Counted from the stretch's first letter, positions 14,753 through 22,904 are shown. The stretch is DNA of 38,528 nucleotides from Deltaproteobacteria bacterium (GCA_006226565.1 SBGO01000684.1:1-38528); one strand, 5' to 3'. Numbers and translations are program-made. Notes: generated from the sequence alone by a model not told the origin.

Positions 14753-17746
14753 TCAGTCGCAGAGGCCGTCGCCGTCGAGGTCCCCGAGGGGGTCCGCGGG
14801 ACACGGGTCACAGTGATCGGGGTGTCCGTCGCCGTCGCTGTCGAGGGTGCCGTCCGGCGGGCAGTCGGTGTTCCAGGGCCACGACCCGCCGCCGGTGCCG
14901 ACGCTCGAGGGCGTGCCGTCGACGTCGAGCAGGGTCGGGTCGCCGGCGTTGCGCAGGTCGACGGGCATCGACGGCCAGTACCAGTCGGCGGTCGTCGTCG
15001 CGCGCGTGACGCAGCCGGTCTTCGTCCCGGCGGTGGGCGTCGCGCTGAAGAGGCTGCTGAAGTAGTGGGGCGCGCCGCTGTAGTCGCTGTACTGGAGGGC
15101 GTGGGCCTCGAAGACGCAGTTGTAGACCCAGGGCGCGCCGCTGCTGTTGTTGTCGTAGCTGTACGCCCACTTGATCGACGGGGAGCGGTTCTCGAAGCGG
15201 ACGTTCCGGACCGACCCGCCGGCGACCCAGTGCGAGAAGAGGGCGTTGGAGTAGTTGGTGGTCTTGCCCGGGTAGAAGAGCACGGTGAGGTTCGAGAGCA
15301 CGCTCCCGCCTGCCTTGAAGACGACGGCGTTGCCGTCGCGGAGCGCGGACTCGGCGCCGTAGACCTCGAGGAGGGTGTGCTCGTTGGCGCCCCAGATGTG
15401 CAGGGCCTTGGCCGCGTCGTACACGCCCGCCTGGGTCGAGCCCCCGGCCGTCTGCATGACGGTGTGGTACCGGCCGGGCCAGACGTAGATCCCGTCGCCG
15501 CTGGCGGCGGCCGCGACCGCCACGTGGAGCGAGGCGAAGGGCGCCAGCGCCGAGCCGTCGCCGCCGACGTCGTCGCCCCAGGTCGCCACGTTCCAGACCG
15601 TCGGGTAGTCGGCCGGGTTCGGGAGGTAGGCGCAGCGGTTCGTCGCGTCGTCCGGGCACAGGTCGCAGGCGTCGGGGGCGCCGTCGCCGTCCGCGTCGAG
15701 CCCGTCGGCGCCCCAGGGGCAGACGTCGTCGCTGGCGCAGACGCCGTCGTCGTCGCTGTCCCCGCCGACGTCCTGGGGGCACACGTCGCAGCTGTCGGGG
15801 TGACCGTCGCCGTCGCCGTCCGCGCCGCCGTCCGGCGGGCAGCACGTGTCCCAGAGGTAGGTGCCGCCGCCGGGGCCGATGTGGGCCGCGCCGCCGAGCG
15901 GGTCGAGGAGGTCGGCGGGGAGGCTCGAGAGCCAGCGGTCGGCCGGGGTGACCGTGCGCGTGAGGGTGTCGGTGCGGGTGCCCCGGGTCGGCGTCGCGTC
16001 GAAGAGGGTCTTCGTGTAGGTCGGCGTGCCCGAGTAGTCGCTGGTGCTGAGCCCGTTCGAGACGAAGAGGCAGTTGAAGACGTCGGGGCCGCCGGTGTTG
16101 TTGTTGTCGTAGATGTACGACCAGTTCTGGCTGCCCTTGTGGATGACGGCGAGGTTGCGGAGCTGCGAGGTGCCGCTCGAGAAGCGCATGATGGCGTTGC
16201 TGTAGTTGTTGCCGTGGGTCGGCCAGTAGTGGACGAGCAGGTTCGAGACGACCGTGCTCGCGCCCTGCAGGCGGAAGACGTTGTAGTCGCGGGCGGTCGA
16301 GTCGGGGCCGTAGACCTCGAGGATCGTCTCGTCGTTGTCGCCGAAGACGTGGAGCGACTTGCCCATGTCGTAGAGGCCGGAGGAGCCGCCATCCATCGGC
16401 ACCAGGCGGTAGACGCCCGGGTGGATGTGGATGGCGTCCCCCGTGCTCGCGGCGGCGATGGCGAGGTCGAGCCGCCGGTAGGGCGCGGTCTCGGTCCCGT
16501 CCGCGGTGGCGTCCACGCCCCAGCGCGCGACGTGGAGCACGCGGGGGTAGCTGGCCTCGTCGGGGCGGACGCTGTCGGCGAAGCAGCTCGGGAACGGGGT
16601 GGGGCCGCCGGGGTCGAGCGGGCCGAGCACCTCGCCGGTCGCTGGGGCGTAGCGGTGGCGGAGCGCGATGACCGTGTCGGACCAGGTGAACTGGTTGGGG
16701 GCGGTCAGGAAGCCGAGGTACTCGGTCGCGACGCGGCCGTCCGGGTCGTCGAGGGCGTGGCGCGTGCAGGCGCGGCCGGCGGCGGTCGACAGCGGCGCGC
16801 TCCACGTGATGACGGGGTAGACGCTCGCCTCGGGCAGCGGGAAGCCGTCGAGGGTCTGGGGGAAGGGCTCGGAGGAGGCCGTCGCGCGGCCGCTCACGGT
16901 GCAATCCCCGGCGGTGACGAAGGCGGTGTCGTCGAGGCCGAGGCTGATGTTCCAGTAGGCCACGCCGCCGGGCTGCCCGCCGCGGTAGACGCTGGCGCCG
17001 AAGAGGTAGCCGCCGGGGTTGGCGTTGGGGGCGACGGTGAGGTCGACGTTGCCGCTCGCGCCCGCGTCGACGCGGACCGGCTCGGCGAGGCCGGTGCAGG
17101 TGATGACCGGGTCGTCGAGGTAGAGGTAGGTCGGGCCGCCGGTCGCGTCGGCGGCGCAGGCGAGCCCGAGGACCGCGGTCATGTCGCGGGCCTCGGTGCC
17201 GGGGTTGTAGAGGAGATCGAGGTCGCCGCCGGTGTCGGCCGCGCAGTCGAGCTTGGCCGAGCAGAAGACGTCGCCGAAGGTGACGGCGACGTCGAAGAAG
17301 CCCTGCTGGGCGGCGCGGCTGATGGTCATGTCGAAGGTCACGGGGACGTCCGCACCGGCGACGCAGAGCGCCTGGAGGGTGACCGGGGTGGGGTTGGCCC
17401 AGCTCCCGGCGGGGAGCTCGGCGCCGCCCGGGCCGTAGAGGGCGTCGAGGACGAGCGTGATGGTGGTCAGCGGCTCGTCGGCGTCGCAGGGGCCGACGTA
17501 GGAGAGCGAGCCCGCGCCGTCACCGTAGCGCGACGACGCGAGGGCGCGCGTCCAGACCACCTCGTTGACCTGGTTGGTCACGGTGATCGTGTAGTCGGCG
17601 TCGGACACGCCCGGGAGCTCGAGGGGCGCCACGGCGATCGACACGCGCCCGGTCGGGGCGACGGCCGCATCCCCCGAGAGGCAGCCGGACGTCGCCACCG
17701 CGCTCGCCGCGATGCCGAGGATCCCAGCCATGACGACGGCCCGCAT
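14753..17746 (-). CDS. Modular surface lipoprotein A: shared N-module, two beta-helix units, thrombospondin type 3 repeats
   Basis: The product is 997 residues with lipobox ATSGC (Cys22). Residues 32-375 are a module shared with the genes at 24657-27041 and 32846-37225; its marks are YGDGAGSLSYVG, FFDVAVTFGDVFCSAKLDC and YWNISLG. Two similar units follow (about 400-660 and 712-986). Each holds parallel beta-helix-like sequence (AIHIHPGVYRL, LEVYGPDS, YSNAIMRF, IYDNNN) of the type used to bind or cleave polysaccharides, though no lyase active site is recognisable. Calcium-binding thrombospondin type 3 motifs (DGDGDGHPDSCDVCPQD) lie between and after the units. GAGGA before the ATG supports the start. 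A TATGCT -10-like box lies at 17807-17812 on this strand. Function unknown; adhesion or carbohydrate binding is inferred. Confidence 0.8.
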   Translation of the reverse strand: MRAVVMAGILGIAASAVATSGCLSGDAAVAPTGRVSIAVAPLELPGVSDADYTITVTNQVNEVVWTRALASSRYGDGAGSLSYVGPCDADEPLTTITLVLDALYGPGGAELPAGSWANPTPVTLQALCVAGADVPVTFDMTISRAAQQGFFDVAVTFGDVFCSAKLDCAADTGGDLDLLYNPGTEARDMTAVLGLACAADATGGPTYLYLDDPVITCTGLAEPVRVDAGASGNVDLTVAPNANPGGYLFGASVYRGGQPGGVAYWNISLGLDDTAFVTAGDCTVSGRATASSEPFPQTLDGFPLPEASVYPVITWSAPLSTAAGRACTRHALDDPDGRVATEYLGFLTAPNQFTWSDTVIALRHRYAPATGEVLGPLDPGGPTPFPSCFADSVRPDEASYPRVLHVARWGVDATADGTETAPYRRLDLAIAAASTGDAIHIHPGVYRLVPMDGGSSGLYDMGKSLHVFGDNDETILEVYGPDSTARDYNVFRLQGASTVVSNLLVHYWPTHGNNYSNAIMRFSSGTSQLRNLAVIHKGSQNWSYIYDNNNTGGPDVFNCLFVSNGLSTSDYSGTPTYTKTLFDATPTRGTRTDTLTRTVTPADRWLSSLPADLLDPLGGAAHIGPGGGTYLWDTCCPPDGGADGDGDGHPDSCDVCPQDVGGDSDDDGVCASDDVCPWGADGLDADGDGAPDACDLCPDDATNRCAYLPNPADYPTVWNVATWGDDVGGDGSALAPFASLHVAVAAAASGDGIYVWPGRYHTVMQTAGGSTQAGVYDAAKALHIWGANEHTLLEVYGAESALRDGNAVVFKAGGSVLSNLTVLFYPGKTTNYSNALFSHWVAGGSVRNVRFENRSPSIKWAYSYDNNSSGAPWVYNCVFEAHALQYSDYSGAPHYFSSLFSATPTAGTKTGCVTRATTTADWYWPSMPVDLRNAGDPTLLDVDGTPSSVGTGGGSWPWNTDCPPDGTLDSDGDGHPDHCDPCPADPLGDLDGDGLCD
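14789..16549 (-). repeat. Two-fold internal repeat of beta-helix plus Ca-binding unit
   Basis: Copy 1 (15767-16549) and copy 2 (14789-15613) encode matching strings in the same order: YPRVLHVARWG / YPTVWNVATWG, AIHIHPGVYR / GIYVWPGRYH, ETILEVYGPDS / HTLLEVYGAES, NNYSNAIM / TNYSNALF, YIYDNNN / YSYDNNS, VFNCLFVSNG / VYNCVFEAHA, CCPPDG / DCPPDG. The copies are clearly diverged, so this is an old in-frame duplication rather than a recent one. Confidence 0.8.
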
Positions 17747-17855
17747 GTGATGTTCCTCGCTGCGTTTTCGTGATCTCGCGCGTCTGGGGCGGCGCGCGTG
17801 CGACGCAGCATAGCAGACCCGAGGCCGGAGAGCCTCACCCCGAGTCGGCGCGCGC

Positions 17856-18929
17856 TCAGCGGGGGTCGGTCTCGGCGTCCGCGCACCAGTCGGGAAGCGG
17901 CGGCGCCAGCAAGGTGCAGAAGCGCGGGGTGGCCACGACCTCGCCCGCGGTCGTGACGAGGACCGCGGCGTAGTCGCCGAAGCGCGCCATGAGCTCGGCG
18001 AGCGCGGCCGGGCCGGCCACCATCAGCGCGGTCGACAGGCCGTCGGCGAGGGTCCCCTCGGGGCCGACGACCGTGACCGCCCGGGCGCCGAGGCTCGGGT
18101 AGCCCGTCCGCGGATCGAGCACGTGGTGATAGCGGCGGCCCGCGACCTCGAAGAAGCGCTCGTAGTCGCCGCTCGACGAGACGCTCAGCGGGGCGTCGCG
18201 GGCGACCAGCGCCAGGGTGGCGAGCCGGGCGTCGGGCCCGCCGCGCGGGGCGCGCACGCCGACGTGGAGCGGCCGGCCGCTGGCGTCGAACGCCGTGACC
18301 TGGCCACCGGCGCTGAGCGTGAAGCGGTCCGCGCCGTCCTCCCGGAGGCGCGCCGCGGCGACGTCGAGGGCGTAGCCCTTGGCGATGGCGCCGAGGCCGA
18401 GCTTCATCCCCGGGCGCGGCAGGAAGATCGTGCCGGCGTCGGGGTCGACCACGACCGCGCGGAAGTCGACGAGGGGCAGGCGAGCGGCGACGTCCTCGGC
18501 GCTCGGGACGCGCGGCGGGTCGGCGCGGAAATCCCACAGACCCCAGAGGGCGGCCCAGCTGGGGTCGAAGGCGTCGTCGGTGGCCTCGGCCAGCGCCAAC
18601 GATCGGCCGACGAGCGCGAGGAGCTCCGGCGGAACCGGGACCGGCGCCACGCCGGCCTGGGCGTTGACCGTCGCGAGGGGCGAGCCCTCGCGCCACTCAC
18701 TCATGGCGGCGTCCACGTCTCCGAAGGCGTCGAGCACGAGGCGCGCCCGGGCGGCGGCGCGGTCGTCGTCGGGGACCGCGACCTCGATGACCGTCCCCAT
18801 CATGGGCAGCGCGAAGCGCGCGAGGTCAGGGGACGGCGGCGGCGGCGGCGGCGGCACGGAGACGCCGCCACAACCCAGGAGGATCGAGGTGAGCGCGAGC
18901 AGAGCGGGTGAGGGGGCGTGAAGGACCAT
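17856..18929 (-). CDS. apbE: FAD:protein FMN transferase (ApbE), lipoprotein
   Basis: The product is 357 residues from ATG 18929. ApbE moves FMN from FAD to a Ser/Thr in target proteins outside the cytoplasm. Family motifs are PMMGTVIEVAV, GLGAIAKGYALD (about 178), SAGGQ, DPRTGYP (272) and DGLSTAL (296); the last holds an Asp of the Mg/flavin site. The lipobox ends at Cys20 (ILLGC), followed by a polyproline linker. An ATG at 18947 is an alternative start; neither has a clear ribosome site. It is divergent from a porin with a Fur box in between. Its target is probably the FMN-binding protein encoded three genes away at 20342-20938. Confidence 0.92.
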   Translation of the reverse strand: MVLHAPSPALLALTSILLGCGGVSVPPPPPPPSPDLARFALPMMGTVIEVAVPDDDRAAARARLVLDAFGDVDAAMSEWREGSPLATVNAQAGVAPVPVPPELLALVGRSLALAEATDDAFDPSWAALWGLWDFRADPPRVPSAEDVAARLPLVDFRAVVVDPDAGTIFLPRPGMKLGLGAIAKGYALDVAAARLREDGADRFTLSAGGQVTAFDASGRPLHVGVRAPRGGPDARLATLALVARDAPLSVSSSGDYERFFEVAGRRYHHVLDPRTGYPSLGARAVTVVGPEGTLADGLSTALMVAGPAALAELMARFGDYAAVLVTTAGEVVATPRFCTLLAPPLPDWCADAETDPR

Positions 18930-18982
18930 GCAGAAGTCTGTTGACATCACGGGGCGGGCAGTTCAAGTTCCACCCAGCTCTT

Positions 18983-19001
18983 GATAGTGATTCTCAATAG
19001 C
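18983..19001. promoter_or_regulatory. Fur box between apbE and porin genes
   Basis: GATAGTGATTCTCAATAGC matches the 19-base Fur consensus GATAATGATAATCATTATC at 14 of 19 positions; as a 7-1-7 dyad, TGATAGT-G-ATTCTCA matches 12 of 14. This AT-rich patch stands out in a very GC-rich region and lies 17 bases before the porin ATG and 54 bases before the apbE start. A Fur-Fe dimer here could block both directions, so both units would be switched on when iron is scarce. Confidence 0.7.
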
Positions 19002-19017
19002 AGAGAGCATCTCCCCC

Positions 19018-20244
19018 ATGCGAATTTCCAAGCTCATCGCCCCCGCACTCTTCCTCCTCGCGGCCTCGTTCAGCCACGGCGCGTTGGCCCAGCCGGCCCT
19101 CGACCTCCCGCCCGACCCGCCGCCGGCGCCGCCGACCCGGGTCCTCGGGCTCAGCAACGTGACGCTGGGGGGCTACGGCGAGCTCCACTTCAACCACCTC
19201 ATCCCCGCCGAGGGGGACAGCTCCTCGGAGATCGACCTCCACCGGCTGGTGCTCTTCGTCGGCTACACCTTCACCGACGCCATCCGCTTCATGTCGGAGA
19301 TCGAGGTCGAGCACGCCCACGCCCGCGCCGACAAGGCCGGCGAGGTCGCCATCGAGCAGGCCTACATCGACTGGGACCTGGCGGGCGCCGCGCTGACCCT
19401 GCGCGCCGGCGTCGTCCTCGTCCCGATGGGCATCATCAACGAGACCCACGAGCCGCCGACCTTCCACGGGGTCGAGCGCCCGAACGTCGAGAAGAACATC
19501 ATCCCGAGCACGTGGCGCGAGGGCGGCATCGGCCTCGTCGGCCGGATCGGCGACAGCTTCCGCTACCAGGCCTACCTGCTCGGCGGCCTCGACGCCTCGG
19601 GCTTCTCGACCAGCAGCGGCATCCGCGGCGGCCGCCAGACCGTCTCCGAGGCGCGGGCGGACGGCCTCGCGTTCGCGGGCTCGGTGGCGTACCAGCCGGT
19701 CGTCGGGCTCAACCTCGGCCTGTCCGGCTACCTCGGCAACTCCGGCGCCAACGCGGACCCGTACTTCGACGACGCCGGCGCCGCGCTCGACCTCTCGGTC
19801 CTGACCGCCGGCGTCGCGGCCCACGCCCAGTACAAGGGCTACGGCGTCGAGGCGAAGGCGCTCTTCGCGAGCTTCTTCATCAGCGACACCGAGGCGCTCC
19901 GGACGGCCAAGGACGCCGACGGCGAGGACGCCGGCAAGGACGTCCCGGCCCAGACGATGGGCGGCTACGTCGAGGTCGCCTACAACGTGCTGCAGTCGGT
20001 CGAGTCCACCCAGCTCCAGCTCCTGCCCTTCGTCCGGGCGGAGTTCTACGACACCGCCGCCTCCATCGAGGGCCGCGAGCGCACGAACGCCGACGACAAC
20101 CGCGCGGTGACCGAGCTCGTCGTCGGGCTGTCGCTGCGGCCGGCACCGCAGCTCGTGTTCAAGGCGGACGCGATCTTCCGGAGCTTCGGTGGCGACCGCG
20201 ATGGCGAAACCGTGATCGACCTGGGCGTCGGTTTCAACTTCTAG
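19018..20244 (+). CDS. Outer-membrane porin, OprO/OprP-like or related beta-barrel
   Basis: The product is 408 residues with a clean signal peptide (cleavage after ALA, about residue 24) and a Pro-rich stretch before the barrel. The repeated strands GYGELHFNH, HRLVLFVGYTF, RFMSEIEVEHA and QAYIDWDLAGAALTLRAGVVLVP, the WREGGIGLVGR segment and the final Phe (VGFNF) mark an outer-membrane barrel of the phosphate-porin/putative porin group. In this setting (Fur box, ApbE, FMN protein) it may pass iron complexes, siderophores or reduced iron rather than phosphate; that is inference. The short leader lacks a strong ribosome site. A hairpin follows at 20253-20292. Confidence 0.82.
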   Translation: MRISKLIAPALFLLAASFSHGALAQPALDLPPDPPPAPPTRVLGLSNVTLGGYGELHFNHLIPAEGDSSSEIDLHRLVLFVGYTFTDAIRFMSEIEVEHAHARADKAGEVAIEQAYIDWDLAGAALTLRAGVVLVPMGIINETHEPPTFHGVERPNVEKNIIPSTWREGGIGLVGRIGDSFRYQAYLLGGLDASGFSTSSGIRGGRQTVSEARADGLAFAGSVAYQPVVGLNLGLSGYLGNSGANADPYFDDAGAALDLSVLTAGVAAHAQYKGYGVEAKALFASFFISDTEALRTAKDADGEDAGKDVPAQTMGGYVEVAYNVLQSVESTQLQLLPFVRAEFYDTAASIEGRERTNADDNRAVTELVVGLSLRPAPQLVFKADAIFRSFGGDRDGETVIDLGVGFNF

Positions 20245-20252
20245 GATCCGGT

Positions 20253-20292
20253 CGTGGCGGCCGTCCTCGCCGACGCGGGGCCGGCCGCCACG
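20253..20292 (+). terminator. Hairpin after porin gene (terminator or attenuator)
   Basis: CGTGGCGGCCG (20253-20263) and CGGCCGCCACG (20282-20292) form a perfect 11-bp stem with an 18-base loop, starting nine bases after the porin stop. There is no T-run. It could end most porin transcripts and leave the next two genes at a lower level or on their own promoter. Confidence 0.55.
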
Positions 20293-20341
20293 CACGTTGC
20301 GTATTGATTCCGGGGTCATGATGCTTATGATGCGTCGCGTG

Positions 20342-20938
20342 ATGAGAATGCCTTTCAATAGCAAGCCCCACGCGGCCCGCGTCCTCGCGGCCCTCCTGGT
20401 CATGACCGCGGTCGCGCTGCCCAGCGCGACCGCGCACGCGGCGGGCGTGTACTTCACGCGGACGGAGCTCCTGAAGAGCTTCTTCCACGACAGCGACCGC
20501 GTGAGCTACAAGACCTTCGACCTCGACGCCGCCCAGAGCCGCCGCATCGCGACGCGCCTCGGCTACGCGGTCACGGGCCGCCGCACCGTCTATTACGGCG
20601 AGAAGGACGGCCAGGTGACGGGCTACGCGGTCCTCGACGAGGAGCTCGGGCAGCACAAGCCGATCTCGTTCGGCGTCCTGCTCGGTCCCGAGGGTCAGGT
20701 GCAACGGGTCGAGGTCATGGTCTACCGCGAGCCCAAGGGCGAGGAGATCCGCCGCGCCCAGTTCCGCGACCAGTTCGTCGGCAAGGACGCCGAGGCGCCG
20801 GTCCGCTCCGGCCACGACATCGTGGCCATCTCGGGGGCGACCATCTCGTCACACTCGCTGTCCGTCGGCGTCAAACGCGCGCTCGTGCTCGTCGACGAGC
20901 TGCTGCTCGCGGGCCACAGCGTCAGCGGCGCGCGGTGA
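20342..20938 (+). CDS. FMN-binding domain protein, predicted ApbE target
   Basis: The product is 198 residues from ATG 20342; in-frame ATGs at 20318, 20321, 20327, 20330 and 20348 make the start uncertain, and none has a good ribosome site. A signal peptide (ALPSATAHA) leads to an FMN-bind domain like those of NqrC and RnfG. The flavinylation motif is VAISGATISS (Thr167 as FMN acceptor). The Asp usually three residues before the Ser-Gly-Ala-Thr is Val here, with an Asp two residues earlier, so attachment should be checked. The domain would carry electrons in the periplasm as a covalent flavoprotein. Its stop overlaps the next gene by four bases (GTGA). Confidence 0.88.
   Translation: MRMPFNSKPHAARVLAALLVMTAVALPSATAHAAGVYFTRTELLKSFFHDSDRVSYKTFDLDAAQSRRIATRLGYAVTGRRTVYYGEKDGQVTGYAVLDEELGQHKPISFGVLLGPEGQVQRVEVMVYREPKGEEIRRAQFRDQFVGKDAEAPVRSGHDIVAISGATISSHSLSVGVKRALVLVDELLLAGHSVSGAR
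20344..20362. promoter_or_regulatory. Weak second Fur-like site at start of FMN-protein gene
   Basis: GAGAATGCCTTTCAATAGC matches the Fur consensus at about 12 of 19 positions and shares TCAATAGC with the stronger box at 18983-19001. It overlaps the candidate start codons of the FMN-binding gene and may instead be coding sequence only. Confidence 0.3.
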
Positions 20939-21561
20939 GGCTCTTCACCAGCAAGGGCTACCACCTGTCGAGCCTGTCGCCCCTCGCCAAGCTGGTCTAC
21001 AGCCTGTTTCTGGTGTTCACCGCCGTGGGCCTCTGGACCTCATGGGAGATCTACGCCACCCGCATCGGCGGATCCCTCGACGGCCCGTCCGGGACGCCGA
21101 GCGTCGCCGAGCGCTACGTCGCCGGGTCGCGAGCGGACGAGGCGACGACGTCGAGTGACGGCCCCGCGCTCGACCTCCCGCCGGAGCCGGGGATGGAGGC
21201 CGCCGGCGCCCCGGTCGAGGACGTCAAGGGGCCGTGGATCCTCGACGTCTTCCATCAGCACACCTTCAGCGTGTCGGTCGTCTTCCTGATCCTCGCGCAT
21301 CTCTTCATGCTCACCCGCCTCCACGCGGTGACCGCGGGCGTGGTCATCGGCGTCGCGGGCGTGTCGGCGCTCGCCCACGTGCTCGCGCCACCGCTCATTC
21401 ACGCGAGCGACGGCGGCTGGCTGTGGCTCATGCCGGTGAGCGGCGCGCTGATGGGGGTGAGCTGGACCGCCATGGTGCTGTGGTCGGCCCTCGCGATGTG
21501 GTTCCGGGTCGGCGCCCGGCAGGGCTCGCGACCCAACGGCGCGGCCGCCGACGCGAGCTGA
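20935..21561 (+). CDS. Four-helix, His-rich inner-membrane protein; partner of the FMN-binding protein
   Basis: The product is 208 residues. It starts at GTG 20935, overlapping the stop of the FMN-binding gene by four bases, so the two are coupled. Hydrophobic segments lie at about 17-40, 110-127, 131-152 and 162-190, with an acidic periplasmic-type loop (45-100) after the first. Histidines cluster around helices 2 and 3 (107, 109, 122, 130, 148, 156). His109 and His122 are 13 residues apart, the spacing of haem-b ligands in many cytochrome b helices. No named family is recognised. The position suggests a membrane electron donor to the flavoprotein, comparable to the PepSY or cytochrome-b partners seen in other ApbE systems; this is inference. 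Confidence 0.75.
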   Translation: MRLFTSKGYHLSSLSPLAKLVYSLFLVFTAVGLWTSWEIYATRIGGSLDGPSGTPSVAERYVAGSRADEATTSSDGPALDLPPEPGMEAAGAPVEDVKGPWILDVFHQHTFSVSVVFLILAHLFMLTRLHAVTAGVVIGVAGVSALAHVLAPPLIHASDGGWLWLMPVSGALMGVSWTAMVLWSALAMWFRVGARQGSRPNGAAADAS

Positions 21562-21582
21562 GCCCTCCGGACGAGGTGACGC

Positions 21583-22611
21583 TCAGGCCGTGACCCCCGG
21601 GATGAGCAGGTTCTCGTAGGCGATGGGGCGCGTCCCCGCCTCGATCTCCTTCACCATCCGGACGAGCGCCGCGTTCACCGGCGTCGGGACGCCGTGCTTT
21701 TCGCCCGTGGCGACGATGTAGCCGTTGATGAAGTCGATCTCGGTCGGCTTCTTGCGCTCGAGGGACTGGAGCGTCGACGACTTGAGGCGGCGGTACTTGA
21801 AGCCGACCAGGCGGATGATCGCGTGCCGTCGGAACCGCGCCAGGAGGCCGTCCCCGGCGACGAAGCGGTAGAAGTCGAGCTTGCCGCCGCCGCCCTTCTC
21901 GACGTGGATGCCCATGGCGTCGGCGACCGCCATCGCCTCGCGCATCACGGCGATGAAGAGCTCGCGGGCCGGGCGGCGGGCGAGCATCTCGCCGAGCAGG
22001 AGCCCGCATACGCCGCCGAGGGTCGTGATGCAGGCGTTGATGATGAGCTTCGAGTAGCGCTCGCCCATGAGGTTGTCGGCGACCCGCGTGGGCACGACCG
22101 CCGACAGGAGCGACGCGATCGGCGCGAGGCGGCCGCGATCCCCCTCGAGGACGCCGAGGACGAACTCGCCCTCGGAGGTCATCTCGAGGGTGCCCGGCTC
22201 GACCATGGTCGCGCCCCACACGACGACGCAGGCCGCGACGCGGTGCGCGCCGACGATCTCGGCCACCGCGTGCTCGGTGATGCCGTTCTGCATCGTGAGC
22301 ATCACGCCGTCGTCGGCCAGGAGCGGCAGGCACTCCCGCGCGACGGCGAGCACCTCGGTCGACTTCGTCGCGAGCAGCACGATGTCGAGCGGGCCCTCGA
22401 GCTCGCCGACGGTCGCGACCGCGCGCAGCTTCGCGCGATGCTCGCCCCGCACGCCGCGGACGCGGAGCCCCTCCTCGCGCGCCAGGGTCGCGACGGAGGC
22501 GTGCTTGGTGACGATCTGCACCGGGTGGCCCGCCTCCGCGAGGAAGACCGCGGTCACCCCTCCGATGGCCCCAGCACCGATCACGGCGATCCTCGGCCCC
22601 GACTCCGTCAT
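21583..22611 (-). CDS. 2-dehydropantoate 2-reductase family (ketopantoate reductase-like)
   Basis: The product is 342 residues, slightly longer than classical PanE (about 300). The N-terminus IAVIGAGAIGGVTAVFLAEAG is a Rossmann NADP site. MLTMQNGI, the catalytic-lysine segment ERYSKLIINAC and PTEIDFINGYI (active-site Glu) followed by HGVPTPVN are the family's signatures. PanE reduces ketopantoate to pantoate for coenzyme A. Because of the length and the lone location, it may be a paralogue acting on another 2-keto acid, so panE is not assigned. GGAGGCGAGGC just before the ATG is a strong ribosome site. Confidence 0.85.
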   Translation of the reverse strand: MTESGPRIAVIGAGAIGGVTAVFLAEAGHPVQIVTKHASVATLAREEGLRVRGVRGEHRAKLRAVATVGELEGPLDIVLLATKSTEVLAVARECLPLLADDGVMLTMQNGITEHAVAEIVGAHRVAACVVVWGATMVEPGTLEMTSEGEFVLGVLEGDRGRLAPIASLLSAVVPTRVADNLMGERYSKLIINACITTLGGVCGLLLGEMLARRPARELFIAVMREAMAVADAMGIHVEKGGGGKLDFYRFVAGDGLLARFRRHAIIRLVGFKYRRLKSSTLQSLERKKPTEIDFINGYIVATGEKHGVPTPVNAALVRMVKEIEAGTRPIAYENLLIPGVTA

Positions 22612-22673
22612 GCCTCGCCTCCGCGCTGCGTGGCCGCGAGTCCGGCCGCGCGAGGTGAGTGTCCAAGCGCGAC

Positions 22674-22705
22674 GAGGCCGCCGTCAAGGACCCGACGGCG
22701 GCCTC
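22674..22705. other. Perfect 12-bp hairpin in a divergent intergenic region
   Basis: GAGGCCGCCGTC (22674-22685) and GACGGCGGCCTC (22694-22705) pair perfectly around AAGGACCC. It lies between the divergent reductase and lipoprotein genes (gap 22612-22904), so it does not follow any gene's stop. It could be an RNA leader structure of either transcript or part of a small RNA; no T-run is present. Nothing else was seen in the gap except a TTGACT at 22827 without a matching -10. Confidence 0.45.
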
Positions 22706-22904
22706 CGTCGCGGGCGCTTCGGAGCCACAGGACGCTCGGGTGTTGGAGGCGGCTTCGACACGACGCGATCGCGGAGCGGGTGGCGCGCCGCAAAGCTTGC
22801 TGCGGTGCGGCGTCAAGCGCCCGGGTTTGACTTGCCGCAGGCCCTGCGCGACCGTGCGAAGGTCTCCTCACAGCTTCGTTCCAGCTCAAGACACGAGGCC
22901 CCTG

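Noticed and set aside
15000-17773. Long plus-strand frame opposite lipoprotein A
   Set aside because: Low-complexity Val/Arg/Gly/Ala shadow; absence of start signals and motifs.
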